DNA of 36,828 nt from UBA1231 sp045652765 (lineage in GTDB: Bacteria; Bacillota_I; Bacilli_A; ML615J-28; CAG-313). The stretch is from NCBI GenBank assembly GCA_045652765.1, contig JAZOLG010000013.1, forward strand, positions 1-36,828, in the 5' to 3' direction. The notes beneath the pieces were generated by a model. It saw only the letters and a list, made by a program, of their open reading frames with translations. It ran no database searches and was not told the origin of the DNA. The position numbers and the translations under genes were made by a program. Below are positions 25,530 to 35,616 of this stretch, piece after piece; the stretch's first letter is position 1; each line of letters begins with the position of its first letter.

Positions 25530-28517
25530 ATGGAGAAGAAAAAATCTAGAAAAGTACTTATTATTGGCTTAATTTTGTTACTTTTAATTGGAATCATATT
25601 AACAATAATTCTTTTAACAAATAAAAAAGAAGAAAAGTTGAATACACCAGTAATTACATTGAATGAAAATGTTGTAACCTGGTTGCCGGTTGAGAATGCA
25701 TCAGGTTATCAACTTGATATAGATGGTGTGATTTATAATGTAAATTCTACTGTTTTAAATCAACTTATTCAAGAAAATCAATCAATTAAAGTTAAAGCTG
25801 TTGGTGATGGTAAAAAGTATTTAGATAGTGAATGGAGTAATATTATTAAATATGAAATAATTACTAATAAATATACAATAACTTGGAAAAATGGTGATGA
25901 CATTTTAGAGGTTGATGAAGATGTTATTGAAGGTAATACTCCTTGTTATGATGGATTAACACCTAGTAAACCAAATGATGAAAATTTTATTTATATTTTT
26001 TCTGGTTGGTCACCTGAGGTTACTTCAGCAACTTCTGATATGACATATAGTGCAGTATTTACTGAAGTACCTAATGATTTTACAATTATTTGGAAAAATG
26101 GAGAAACTATTTTAGAAACAGATGAACATTTGAAATATGGTGATACACCAACTTATGATGGAGAAACTCCTTTAAAAGAATCATCTGAACAATATGATTA
26201 TATATTCACTGGATGGGAACCAGAAATTAATGATGTAACAGAATCAGTTACTTATAGTGCAGTATTTAAAGAATCATTAAGAAAATATATTGTTTCTTTC
26301 TTTGACGAAGATGGCACAACATTACTTGCACAAGTTGAATGTGAATATGGAAAAACTGCAGTGTATCCTAATGCTACTCCTAGTAAAAACCCGATTGAAG
26401 GATTTTATTACATCTTTGATAGTTGGAAAACAGAAATTAATGGGGATACTACAGATGATTTATCAAATATTACGGGTGATCGAAGTGTTTATGCATACTA
26501 TAAAGAATTTATAAGAACATTAACTGTATATATTGTTTCTAACAATACCGAATATGGAACTGTATCTGAATCAACATTACATAACATTCCATATGGTACT
26601 AAAATTGAATGTCAAGATAATATTGTTACTATAGGTGAATATTCAATAGAAGCCATAACTAACGAGAACAATGCACAATACTCTTATTCATTTGTTGAAT
26701 GGTCTTGTAGTGAAACGGTAGGAAACAATACTATTATTACTGCTGTTTTTAATTATACTATTAATAAATATACTATTACATGGATGAATGAAGAAGTTGA
26801 ATTAAAAGTTCAAGAAAATGTTTTATATGGAACAATACCAAGTTATGAAGGTGAAGAACCTAAGAAAGAATCTACAACAGAAGGTAAATATATTTTTAAA
26901 GGATGGTCACCTGAAATTTCACCTGTGACTGGTAATCAAGTATACGAAGCACAATTCGATTTTATTTTTAATCAATATACTGTGACTTTCTATGATGAAA
27001 ATGGGGTAACAGTTCTTGGTAATGTTGCGGTTGATTATGGAACAGAAGCAGTGTACGAAAATGAGGTTCCTAAAAAGTCTCCATCCGTTGACTTAATATA
27101 TTTCTTTGATAAATGGGTTACTGAACCGAATGGATTAGAAGAAGCGGATTTAACATCTATAAAGAATGATACTAAGGTCTATGCTCATTATGATTCTATT
27201 GCAAGAGGCTATGAAGTTCGTTTCTTAGATTGGGATGGTAGTTTAATTGACACACAAATTGTTGATTATGGGCAAAGTGCAACTTTACCATCTAATCCAA
27301 TTAGAGAAAATTATCGTTTTAAAGATTGGTCTGGAAATTATACATCAATCGTTAAAGATGAACAAATAACAGCGACTTATGTTCCTCAGTTTACTGTTCA
27401 ATTTGTAGATAAAGACAACATCCTAGAAAAAGAATTTATTTTTGATTGTGGTGTTAAACCTGTGTTTAACGTTCCAACAGCCGATGAAATAGAGGGTTAT
27501 CAATTTAATGGTTGGTATGAGACAACAACTAATCGAAATATAGATATTTTTAATTTTAATATCTCATTAGTTGGTGATGTATGGATTTTTAAAGCAAATT
27601 ATACTAAATTTCATACAGTTTCATTTGTTGATTATGATGGAAATTTAATTGATCAATTATTAGTTCCTGATGGTGAAACAATTAAAGAATCTGATTTACC
27701 AAATATTCCAGAACGTGAAGGATATTCTTCAAAATGGAATATAAATGAAATTACTGCTATCGAAATTCTTGAAGATATGACAATAACAGCAAATTATAGT
27801 GTTCTTAAATTTAAAGTTTCTTTTATGATTGATAATATAACAACATATGAGGAGTATATAGAATACGGTTCATTTGCTATTTTACCTAAGATTGAATTAT
27901 ATAAATTTGATAAAACTTCAATGAAGCTTGTAGGATTTTCAAATTGGTGTTATTTAAATGGAGATAATGTTGTATCGCTAGAAGAAAATAATGATACTAC
28001 AGGAATTTATCAAAATAAACTTATCAATATTTATGAAAATATTACTATTTATCCTGTGTATAATACTTTAGTTGAAAGACCTGTTATAGCGATTAACATA
28101 AAAGACACTACAGTCTCTATGTCTTTATATGTTCCTAATGATATTGTATTATATAGCTTAAACTTATCGATGTCATGGACGGAAGATGCTGGAATCAATT
28201 CAACTAAATTATTTACATATTCTGATTTAAATAAAAATGAATGTAATAAAAGTTTATGTACAGTTCCAAATAAAGATGATTGGTATACATATAATATAAA
28301 AACTAAAACATTTAATTTTGTTTGGAATTGTGGTAATGGTCACTCATTAGACAATACTGAAACAATAATAACTATTGATTATGAAGTTCCTAATGCAAGT
28401 ATTGTATTGGATAAAAATGATTTTATTTTTAATAATTCTACTTGTATATTTGGGAAAATAAATGATGATATCACTAATTTAGAACCACTTGATGTTCTAA
28501 TTTGGTTTTATGAATAA
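25530..28517 (+). CDS. Membrane-anchored B-repeat protein with C-terminal cohesin-like domain
   Basis: 995 residues. ATG 25530 is preferred to 25518 because GGAGG at 25520-25524 sits five bases before it. Residues 1-7 are basic, then an uncleaved-looking membrane helix (about 8-30: VLIIGLILLLLIGIILTIILL), so the protein is anchored by its N-terminus with the rest outside. Residues 36-115 look like a fibronectin III-type domain (VVTWLPVENASGYQLDIDG). Then follow about ten 60-80-residue B-repeat-like units (YTITWKNG...IFSGWSPE...YSAVF), more varied than those of the chromosomal giant. The last ~145 residues (from about 848) form a beta-rich domain whose TFNFVWNCGNG...IITIDYEV matches YNFLWADTG...LKLRFKYV of the cohesin-like domain in the next protein. 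No LPXTG. It overlaps the spurious end of spoVD and is followed after 11 bases by the next gene. Confidence 0.8.
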   Translation: MEKKKSRKVLIIGLILLLLIGIILTIILLTNKKEEKLNTPVITLNENVVTWLPVENASGYQLDIDGVIYNVNSTVLNQLIQENQSIKVKAVGDGKKYLDSEWSNIIKYEIITNKYTITWKNGDDILEVDEDVIEGNTPCYDGLTPSKPNDENFIYIFSGWSPEVTSATSDMTYSAVFTEVPNDFTIIWKNGETILETDEHLKYGDTPTYDGETPLKESSEQYDYIFTGWEPEINDVTESVTYSAVFKESLRKYIVSFFDEDGTTLLAQVECEYGKTAVYPNATPSKNPIEGFYYIFDSWKTEINGDTTDDLSNITGDRSVYAYYKEFIRTLTVYIVSNNTEYGTVSESTLHNIPYGTKIECQDNIVTIGEYSIEAITNENNAQYSYSFVEWSCSETVGNNTIITAVFNYTINKYTITWMNEEVELKVQENVLYGTIPSYEGEEPKKESTTEGKYIFKGWSPEISPVTGNQVYEAQFDFIFNQYTVTFYDENGVTVLGNVAVDYGTEAVYENEVPKKSPSVDLIYFFDKWVTEPNGLEEADLTSIKNDTKVYAHYDSIARGYEVRFLDWDGSLIDTQIVDYGQSATLPSNPIRENYRFKDWSGNYTSIVKDEQITATYVPQFTVQFVDKDNILEKEFIFDCGVKPVFNVPTADEIEGYQFNGWYETTTNRNIDIFNFNISLVGDVWIFKANYTKFHTVSFVDYDGNLIDQLLVPDGETIKESDLPNIPEREGYSSKWNINEITAIEILEDMTITANYSVLKFKVSFMIDNITTYEEYIEYGSFAILPKIELYKFDKTSMKLVGFSNWCYLNGDNVVSLEENNDTTGIYQNKLINIYENITIYPVYNTLVERPVIAINIKDTTVSMSLYVPNDIVLYSLNLSMSWTEDAGINSTKLFTYSDLNKNECNKSLCTVPNKDDWYTYNIKTKTFNFVWNCGNGHSLDNTETIITIDYEVPNASIVLDKNDFIFNNSTCIFGKINDDITNLEPLDVLIWFYE

Positions 28518-28528
28518 GGAGATAATTT

Positions 28529-31500
28529 ATGCGTAGAAATTTATTGTGTAAATTAATTTTATCAGTTTTATTGATTTTTGTTACTACAAGTGCCGTAATT
28601 TGTTTTAATCCAAATTATGTACAAGTTGTTGCTGCTCCTGACAAAAATAAAAATGAAGATAAAACAAAAAAGAAAGAAAAAAAGCCTACATATACTGAAA
28701 CTTTAAAAGAAAATAATGAATTATTAAAACAACTTAATAAAAAACAAAATAAAGTTTTAGAAAAAGTTAAAAATGAAGGTAAAGACTGGGTTAAAGATGC
28801 ATTCGCTATTATCGATATGCTTCAATCTGATGATCCCGATGAATTAAAAATTTGTGCAGAATTAACAAAAAATATTCTTACATCAATTGCTGGTATATGG
28901 GGATTTGATGGTATTGCTAACGAATTACTTAATGGTATTGAGGATTTGACTAGTGATGGTAAAGCACCGCTTTCAGAAGTGCAAGTATTAACGGATACAA
29001 TGTTACAACAATTTAATGGTATGAATGATCATTTATATGATATTGAAAATCAACTTGCTGATCTTTCTAATAGTGTTATGGAAAGTGCTAATTTAATTTT
29101 ATCTGGCACACAAGATCAAATTAATAATCTAGAAACAAAAGAGGTTCTTAGATCATTTATGTCAAGTGGTGAAGGTAATTTTAGTTATATTGAATTTAGT
29201 AATTATTTATATGGCACTGCTTCCAATTCAACTAATTCAGCAGAAGCTTACTATATTCTATTATTGGAAGCTATTCAAAATCAAGAAGCGGATAGTGTTA
29301 TCAAATATTATTATGATAAATTGTTTGAAGCGATTTACAGCAATTTAAATGTTTTAAATCAGTATTTTTATGGTGATATTGCTGGATTCGATAAATCAAT
29401 TGCATGTTACTACTATGATTATTTATATTATAATAGCCATTTAGTAGAAGAAGGAAGCTCACCTGAATTTGAAGCAATGATGTTTGCATTAGATTTATAT
29501 TCTACATATCTTTATGCATATGAAGTTTTAGAATTTTGTTTTGCATATCAAATACCTGATATTCATTTAAGCGAAACAAAAGATTATAAAACTGCTAACT
29601 ATCGTATAACAGAAGCTATTATAAATAGTGAAATGAATAAAATGGAAGAAAATATTATTAAAGCTGAAGAACAAATTGCAAAAGATTTAGCTTACATTTT
29701 AAATATGAGTAATTCTTATATTACTATATCAGAAAATGGCGATATTTTTAGTTTTTCAAACTTTGATGATTCATTTGGTAATCTAGCAAATGGTCACAAA
29801 TTATATTTAAACGTATTTTCAGATGAATTATGTGATTTATTTAAGTTAGATACTCATAAATTAACTTATTATATTGATGATTCAGTTAATAATTTATCAG
29901 ATAAAGGTATTGTTGATTATTCAAACATTTATGGTGAAAGTTTTAGTGCTAGTGTTAAATATGGTGGTACAGAACTTTATTCAATGAATTTCAGAATCAA
30001 TGATACATCAACTTTTAATGGAGGAAGCGGTTTAGCGAACGATCCTTATTTAATTAGTAATCCTTTTCAACTGGCATTAATTGAAAATGATTTAAACGCT
30101 AATTATAAATTAATTTCTAATTTAGAATTTATTACAAATGATTACGTTCATTATCCAATAGGTACTGATAAAAATCAATTTACAGGTACTTTTGATGGTA
30201 ATGGTTATACAATTAGTAATCTTAGAGTACGTAGTCGACTATATGATGATGAAAATATTACAATGATACCAAGTACAGGTGTTTTTGGTACAACATCAGA
30301 AACAGCACTTATTAAAGATTTAACTATTGAAACATTATCTGTTGAATCAAATTATGAACAAGATTTTATCTCACCTGAAAATCCTAATTCATATTATTTC
30401 ATAGGTGGATTAGTAGGCGATAATAGAGGTACAATACTCAATTGTACAATTAATAAGAGTAGTACAATTACAGTAAGTAGAAATAAGACTACTCAACAAA
30501 GTCGAAATTTATTAGTTTATGTAGGTGGTATTGCAGGTAGAAACAGTGGCTCAATAACTAAATGTACAGTAGATGGATTATGTATTGATGCTAAAGCTAC
30601 TATGAAATATTATAATGAAAGTATAAGTGATAATAAATTAAATTTACATATCGGTGGTATTGTTGGTTTTACAACATATAAAATTGAAGCATGTAGAGTT
30701 AGTAACAAAACAATTTTAAAAGGTTATGTAAAATCTACTGCTGACAGTGAAGATGAAGAAAAACCATATGTAAAACTTCAAATTGGTGGTATTATTGGGA
30801 ATATCGATGGTATAGAATATATGAAAAATGTCTATTCTGAATGTGTGATCGAAGATTCTCAATTAGATATTTTCAACGAAGGTACATACTTAATGGTAAA
30901 TAGATATTCATACAAAAATGCTGATTTTAAGATTGGTGATTATATGCCTGCTACTTATCCGTTAATTAGTACAACAAAATTTTCTGAGTATGATATAGAA
31001 TTTTACCATGATCAGTATAATAAGTATCTAAATAAATATATGACTGATAAACTAATACAAGTAAGAATTTTATATCACAGAACAACATTATTGCCACATG
31101 AGATAATAGAAGTAAGTGAAAAAGCTTCTGCTGATTTGCGTGCATATATTAATAAAGATTATGAAGAAGAAGTTAAGTTAGCTAATGAACTTATTGTGGG
31201 TAAAACTCTAGATTCTTATAATAATGAATTATTCGAAACAGTTACTTCAACAATGCCAGATTTTAATATAGTTCTTGATAAAAATGTTGTTGACATGAAT
31301 GAATCAAATCTAAATGTATTACTATATGAATTTGACAAAGAAGGAAATAAAATTCTTCATCACAAATTTGTTGATGAGTTTGGAAATGAATATAATGGTG
31401 AAATAGTTAGTTATTATGGATTTAATACTTATCATTATCAAGTTACTGAAAATATTATTAATGTTACTGTTCTTTTCTATTTAGAATATAATGGTCGTGA

Positions 31501-34500
31501 ATATTTAATGCAAGATGAACTTGAAATTAAAGTTCGACCTAAAGAGTTAGAATCAATAGAAATAAGTAGTTTAAATCAAATTGAATTTTCTCATAATTTA
31601 AGTTATGAAGAATTTATGAAAATTATTTTAGCAGGTAATGGTTTTGAATTAATTTACCATTACAATAATGGTGACTCTACAAAATGGTTATACATGAATG
31701 AACATGAAAGTTTTGTTATTTCTAATTATGACTCATCTACTTGTGGTAAAGTAGATTTAACATTAACTCATTATGACGAAAATAATGTTGAACATTCTAT
31801 TGTATTTACAATTAATATTGTTTGTGAACATTTAAATAGTGATTTTGTATATAGTCATACAGTTGAGCCAACATGTGAATCATATGGATATGATGTTTAT
31901 GTTTGTAATAAAGATAATAATGGATGTGGTTATACTTACGAAAAGAACTTTACTACAGGAGAACATACATATGTTGTAGAAAATGGAACTAATGCAACAT
32001 GTCATGAACCTGGTCATACAGAAAAAGTATATTGTTCTGTATGTGGTGAAGTGTTTGAAGATAGTCAATGGATTCAAGCATTACCACATGAATATATTCA
32101 AATTGATTACGCTAAAGACCAAGTAGAAAATTTCGTAACAGATTCTAAATATGTTAATGAAGAATATCATTATTGTCTAAATGGAAATCATTATGAAGCG
32201 CACCAATATGATGTAACCCAAAAAGTTAATGAAAATGGTAAGTTAATTTATATTTTTACATGTACAGAATGTAATTATGTTAGTGAAGAAATTGATGATA
32301 ATATTATTACGGATGAATATAATAACTTACCTCAAGTTTTTGTGACTAATGGTTATGTTTTAAACGTTGGTGATGAAGTAATTGTTTATGTTCAACTATT
32401 AAATAATCCTGGTTTTTCTGGAGCTAATTTTGGTATTCGTTATACTGATGGATTAGAACTGTTAAGCTATGAAGAAGGAACTATCATTCCTCAAATGATA
32501 AAAGTTGATAATGAAGTTTATAATGGTTACAACTTTTTATGGGCTGATACAGGAATTTCAGAAGAAGATGGGTATTTGTTAAAATTAAGATTTAAATATG
32601 TATCAGAATCATTAGATAAACAAACAGTTTCAATTGTATATGGTATGCAAAACGAATCAGATGGTGGTTTTACAACACTTGATAATAATTTTGGTATTGA
32701 AAAATTTATGACACATTCTGGAACTATATCTGTGGTTGATTATTTACCAGGCGATGTTGACTGCAATGGAGTTGTTGATATAATGGATGCGACAACAATT
32801 GCTTGGCATTTAGTAGGTAAAACAGATAATAACAATCAAAAAATCATTGTTGAAAAACAATTTGCAGATGTAAATTTAGATGGATTAGTAGATCTTGTCG
32901 ATATTATTGCGATACTTCAATCTATAACAGGATTATATGGTCGAAATTTATTACATTCTGAATATGAATTATTATTAGATCTTAATGGTTATGTTAACGA
33001 TCAAATTTTATCTTCAATTGTTGTAAACTATTATAATAATAAAGGTGAACGTAATATTTGGAACGATAATATACCTTTTGAAGAATATAAAGCGTTGATG
33101 AATAACATGGGGTATACTTTTGTTGGTTGGTATACACAATTAATAGGTGGTACACAAATTGATCCTCAAAAGAATATCGAATATTTTACTAATCATGGTG
33201 TACAAACATTATACGCACACTGGGAAAAGAATAAGATTATTTTCAATATGAATGGTGCAACATCTAATCAATTAAATGAAATTGTTTATGATAAGAATAA
33301 CTATTTAGTAAATCTTGAACAGCCAAGTTTAACATATGATGTAGACTATAATGTATCAGGTTTTGATGGAATCTATGATACACTTCCAATTTATAAAACA
33401 TTTATTGGTTGGAAATACAATGGTCAAGAAGAATTATTAACAAGTTTTGATTTATCAACACCAAATTTAGGAAATGTTGAACTTGTTGCACAATGGTCTG
33501 ATTATAATTGGATATTACCTATTGAAGATCGTCCTGGATATGATAACATTACATCTTGGTATTATCGTAATCAATATACAGATAGTTATTTGATTAGTAA
33601 TTTAGATGATGAAATGATGTCAAATATTATCAGAAATGGATTTGTTTTATATGGTAAGGAAAATTTAATTGAATATACGATTTCATATGTTAACACTAAA
33701 GGTAATGTTACAATTTATGATAGTTATAACATTAAATCAAATTATTCTTTAAATAATTTAGATGATGTCGCAGGATATACATTTGAAGCATTCTATGATC
33801 AAAATAATAATAAGATAACAAATACATCTGGATATCTAGGTGATTTAGTTATTACTGCAAAATGGAAACCTAAAACGTATGTTATTACTATTAATGGTGT
33901 TGATGTTAATAATACGACTATCGCAACATATCCAGAAACATATAGTGTTAAAAATAGCATCATTACTGTTTACTATCGATATGATGATGAAAATACTGAA
34001 AAAGATGATAGTGGTTTCTATTTATCACAAAATGGTGATAATAAATTAACTATGAAATATTTAACATCACTAATTGAAAATTCGAACTTTGAAATTAATG
34101 GATGTTATTCTACATCATTTATTGAAAATAATGGACATTCAGCTCCTGTAATATCAGAAAACTCATTAGTTATTGATAAAGATGGAAATTGTGTTAATGC
34201 GCCAATTATGGACATGACTTTAACTGCTTGGATTTGTCCTAAATTGTATACTGTTACTCTTGATATGAATCTAGATTCTAAACCAGCATTAGTTTTATCT
34301 AGTAATGGTTATAAATCATTTGACGTATATTATAATGAATGCATCGATAAAAATATTTTACTAGCAATGGCAAAATATTATGTAGCAGTTGGATTTACAA
34401 CTGATAAAGATGGTGGAACAAAATATATTGATGATTATGGTAAACAAATTAAAGTTTATGATATTCAAGGTGATTCTACAATGTATTGTCAATGGGAACA

Positions 34501-35395
34501 ATCACGAAATGACAGAATTTATATTTATGATGCTGAAACGTTAAAGAGTATTGCAAATAATACAGCAGGATATTATGTAATTATTTGTGATATTGATTTA
34601 AAAGATGAAATATGGAGTGTAATTAGTTCTTTCTCTGGTACGTTAGATGGAGATGGTCATACTATCTATGGATTAAAGATTCATTTTGATAATAGATCTA
34701 CAGGATTAAATAAAGAACAAGCATCCCTTGAAAATTATGGTATGTTTAAAAAGGTTACAAGTACAGGTACTATCAAAAACATTGGTTTCGCTTCACCAGA
34801 AATGTTTGTATATACTCATAAAGATGGAATCGAAAATTGTTATGCGGGTATTATTTGTGGAACACTTGATGGCGGTAAAATTTCTAATATTATGATGGAT
34901 TTTGCGAATATAAATGTAACACATTATCGAGATGTAGATGCACCTGGAAACATTGTAAAGGCACAAGTTGGTGCTATTTGTGGAAGGGTAACTGGAGGTA
35001 CTATTGAACGATCTGCTATTAACTATGCTGATATAACTGGTTATGCTAATATGGGAGAACATGATGGCGATGGTCATGCTAACGTAGGTGGTATTACTGG
35101 AGAATTTTTATCAAATGGAACAATAAGTAATTGTTCTATTTATAATACAAAAGTAACCGCAAAAGCACGTGGAACTGCAAGTAACAATTTCTTGTGGGGA
35201 GATCAAGCACTATTAATTTCTCGTGCTGGTGGTGTTGCTGGTTATATGGATAGTGGTATTATTTCATTCACTGATTATAGTGATAATACTATCACGGCTA
35301 CTAATATAAAAGCTGGTAGTGATGGATTAAGAGGCGGTTCTGATAACGTAACAGGCAATATTTGCGCAAAAAATAACGGAGGAACAATTAAATAA
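28529..35395 (+). CDS. Giant secreted protein with helical N-terminus, GLUG beta-helices, cohesin-like and dockerin domains
   Basis: 2288 residues. A signal peptide covers 1 to about 36 (cleavage near VVAA). Order: charged coiled-coil and helix-rich region (37-395) of unknown type; first beta-helix with GLUG motifs (about 497-800: IGGLVGDNRG, VGGIAGRNSG, IGGIVGF, IGGIIGN); beta-sandwich segments; a Cys-rich stretch of CxxC pairs (about 1100-1255, CEH, YVCNK, YCSVCGE, TCTEC); a cohesin-like domain (about 1267-1400); a complete type I dockerin (1408-1470) with two calcium loops DVDCNGVVDIMD and DVNLDGLVDLVD; B-repeats (about 1478-1990); and a final GLUG beta-helix (about 2000-2288) with no anchor. 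AAGGAG precedes the ATG 11 bases after the upstream stop, so it is cotranslated with the membrane-anchored partner. The dockerin suggests docking onto a cohesin, possibly that partner's. Confidence 0.82.
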   Translation: MRRNLLCKLILSVLLIFVTTSAVICFNPNYVQVVAAPDKNKNEDKTKKKEKKPTYTETLKENNELLKQLNKKQNKVLEKVKNEGKDWVKDAFAIIDMLQSDDPDELKICAELTKNILTSIAGIWGFDGIANELLNGIEDLTSDGKAPLSEVQVLTDTMLQQFNGMNDHLYDIENQLADLSNSVMESANLILSGTQDQINNLETKEVLRSFMSSGEGNFSYIEFSNYLYGTASNSTNSAEAYYILLLEAIQNQEADSVIKYYYDKLFEAIYSNLNVLNQYFYGDIAGFDKSIACYYYDYLYYNSHLVEEGSSPEFEAMMFALDLYSTYLYAYEVLEFCFAYQIPDIHLSETKDYKTANYRITEAIINSEMNKMEENIIKAEEQIAKDLAYILNMSNSYITISENGDIFSFSNFDDSFGNLANGHKLYLNVFSDELCDLFKLDTHKLTYYIDDSVNNLSDKGIVDYSNIYGESFSASVKYGGTELYSMNFRINDTSTFNGGSGLANDPYLISNPFQLALIENDLNANYKLISNLEFITNDYVHYPIGTDKNQFTGTFDGNGYTISNLRVRSRLYDDENITMIPSTGVFGTTSETALIKDLTIETLSVESNYEQDFISPENPNSYYFIGGLVGDNRGTILNCTINKSSTITVSRNKTTQQSRNLLVYVGGIAGRNSGSITKCTVDGLCIDAKATMKYYNESISDNKLNLHIGGIVGFTTYKIEACRVSNKTILKGYVKSTADSEDEEKPYVKLQIGGIIGNIDGIEYMKNVYSECVIEDSQLDIFNEGTYLMVNRYSYKNADFKIGDYMPATYPLISTTKFSEYDIEFYHDQYNKYLNKYMTDKLIQVRILYHRTTLLPHEIIEVSEKASADLRAYINKDYEEEVKLANELIVGKTLDSYNNELFETVTSTMPDFNIVLDKNVVDMNESNLNVLLYEFDKEGNKILHHKFVDEFGNEYNGEIVSYYGFNTYHYQVTENIINVTVLFYLEYNGREYLMQDELEIKVRPKELESIEISSLNQIEFSHNLSYEEFMKIILAGNGFELIYHYNNGDSTKWLYMNEHESFVISNYDSSTCGKVDLTLTHYDENNVEHSIVFTINIVCEHLNSDFVYSHTVEPTCESYGYDVYVCNKDNNGCGYTYEKNFTTGEHTYVVENGTNATCHEPGHTEKVYCSVCGEVFEDSQWIQALPHEYIQIDYAKDQVENFVTDSKYVNEEYHYCLNGNHYEAHQYDVTQKVNENGKLIYIFTCTECNYVSEEIDDNIITDEYNNLPQVFVTNGYVLNVGDEVIVYVQLLNNPGFSGANFGIRYTDGLELLSYEEGTIIPQMIKVDNEVYNGYNFLWADTGISEEDGYLLKLRFKYVSESLDKQTVSIVYGMQNESDGGFTTLDNNFGIEKFMTHSGTISVVDYLPGDVDCNGVVDIMDATTIAWHLVGKTDNNNQKIIVEKQFADVNLDGLVDLVDIIAILQSITGLYGRNLLHSEYELLLDLNGYVNDQILSSIVVNYYNNKGERNIWNDNIPFEEYKALMNNMGYTFVGWYTQLIGGTQIDPQKNIEYFTNHGVQTLYAHWEKNKIIFNMNGATSNQLNEIVYDKNNYLVNLEQPSLTYDVDYNVSGFDGIYDTLPIYKTFIGWKYNGQEELLTSFDLSTPNLGNVELVAQWSDYNWILPIEDRPGYDNITSWYYRNQYTDSYLISNLDDEMMSNIIRNGFVLYGKENLIEYTISYVNTKGNVTIYDSYNIKSNYSLNNLDDVAGYTFEAFYDQNNNKITNTSGYLGDLVITAKWKPKTYVITINGVDVNNTTIATYPETYSVKNSIITVYYRYDDENTEKDDSGFYLSQNGDNKLTMKYLTSLIENSNFEINGCYSTSFIENNGHSAPVISENSLVIDKDGNCVNAPIMDMTLTAWICPKLYTVTLDMNLDSKPALVLSSNGYKSFDVYYNECIDKNILLAMAKYYVAVGFTTDKDGGTKYIDDYGKQIKVYDIQGDSTMYCQWEQSRNDRIYIYDAETLKSIANNTAGYYVIICDIDLKDEIWSVISSFSGTLDGDGHTIYGLKIHFDNRSTGLNKEQASLENYGMFKKVTSTGTIKNIGFASPEMFVYTHKDGIENCYAGIICGTLDGGKISNIMMDFANINVTHYRDVDAPGNIVKAQVGAICGRVTGGTIERSAINYADITGYANMGEHDGDGHANVGGITGEFLSNGTISNCSIYNTKVTAKARGTASNNFLWGDQALLISRAGGVAGYMDSGIISFTDYSDNTITATNIKAGSDGLRGGSDNVTGNICAKNNGGTIK

Positions 35396-35402
35396 AATAC
35401 TA

Positions 35403-35445
35403 AAACTCGTATCAACGATTAAATTCGTAAATACGAGTTTTTTTA
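35403..35445 (+). terminator. Terminator after the surface-protein operon
   Basis: AAACTCGTAT pairs with ATACGAGTTT across an 18-base loop and runs into T4; it separates the cargo operon from the recombinase module. Confidence 0.88.
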
Positions 35446-35493
35446 TTGAATAAAAAAAATTTCTATTCATATTTATTATTAGGAGGTAATCTT

Positions 35494-35616
35494 ATGGAAA
35501 TAATAAAGTTAGATAATTGTGATATAATTATTAATGATTATGAACTTGAAGATTTAATTTTAACATTATTTTCTTTATATAATAATGAAGAAGAATATTT
35601 GCGCAATCTACTGTAG
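35494..35616 (+). CDS. Hypothetical 40-residue protein overlapping the recombinase start
   Basis: ATG at 35494 behind a perfect AGGAGG at 35481-35486; 40 codons ending TAG at 35614-35616. The product (MEIIKLDNCDIIINDYELED and on to EEEYLRNLL) is acidic and helix-prone with no recognised domain. Its last 32 bases overlap the recombinase start, whose own ATG has no separate strong ribosome site, so translation of the recombinase is probably coupled to this ORF. It may be a small regulatory partner or merely a coupling leader. Confidence 0.6.
   Translation: MEIIKLDNCDIIINDYELEDLILTLFSLYNNEEEYLRNLL

Noticed and set aside
25400..25549. Residues 477-525 at the end of the open spoVD frame
   Set aside because: They run through a terminator, a promoter and the ribosome site of the next gene, match nothing in SpoVD, and are best read as chance continuation of the frame after the break.
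25530..28517. The 995-residue protein as a truncated copy of the 3178-residue chromosomal lipoprotein
   Set aside because: Both have B-repeats, but the repeat consensus differs (WKNG...FSGWSPE against DLNGG...FLGW), the anchors differ, and neither the helical module nor the amidase is present.
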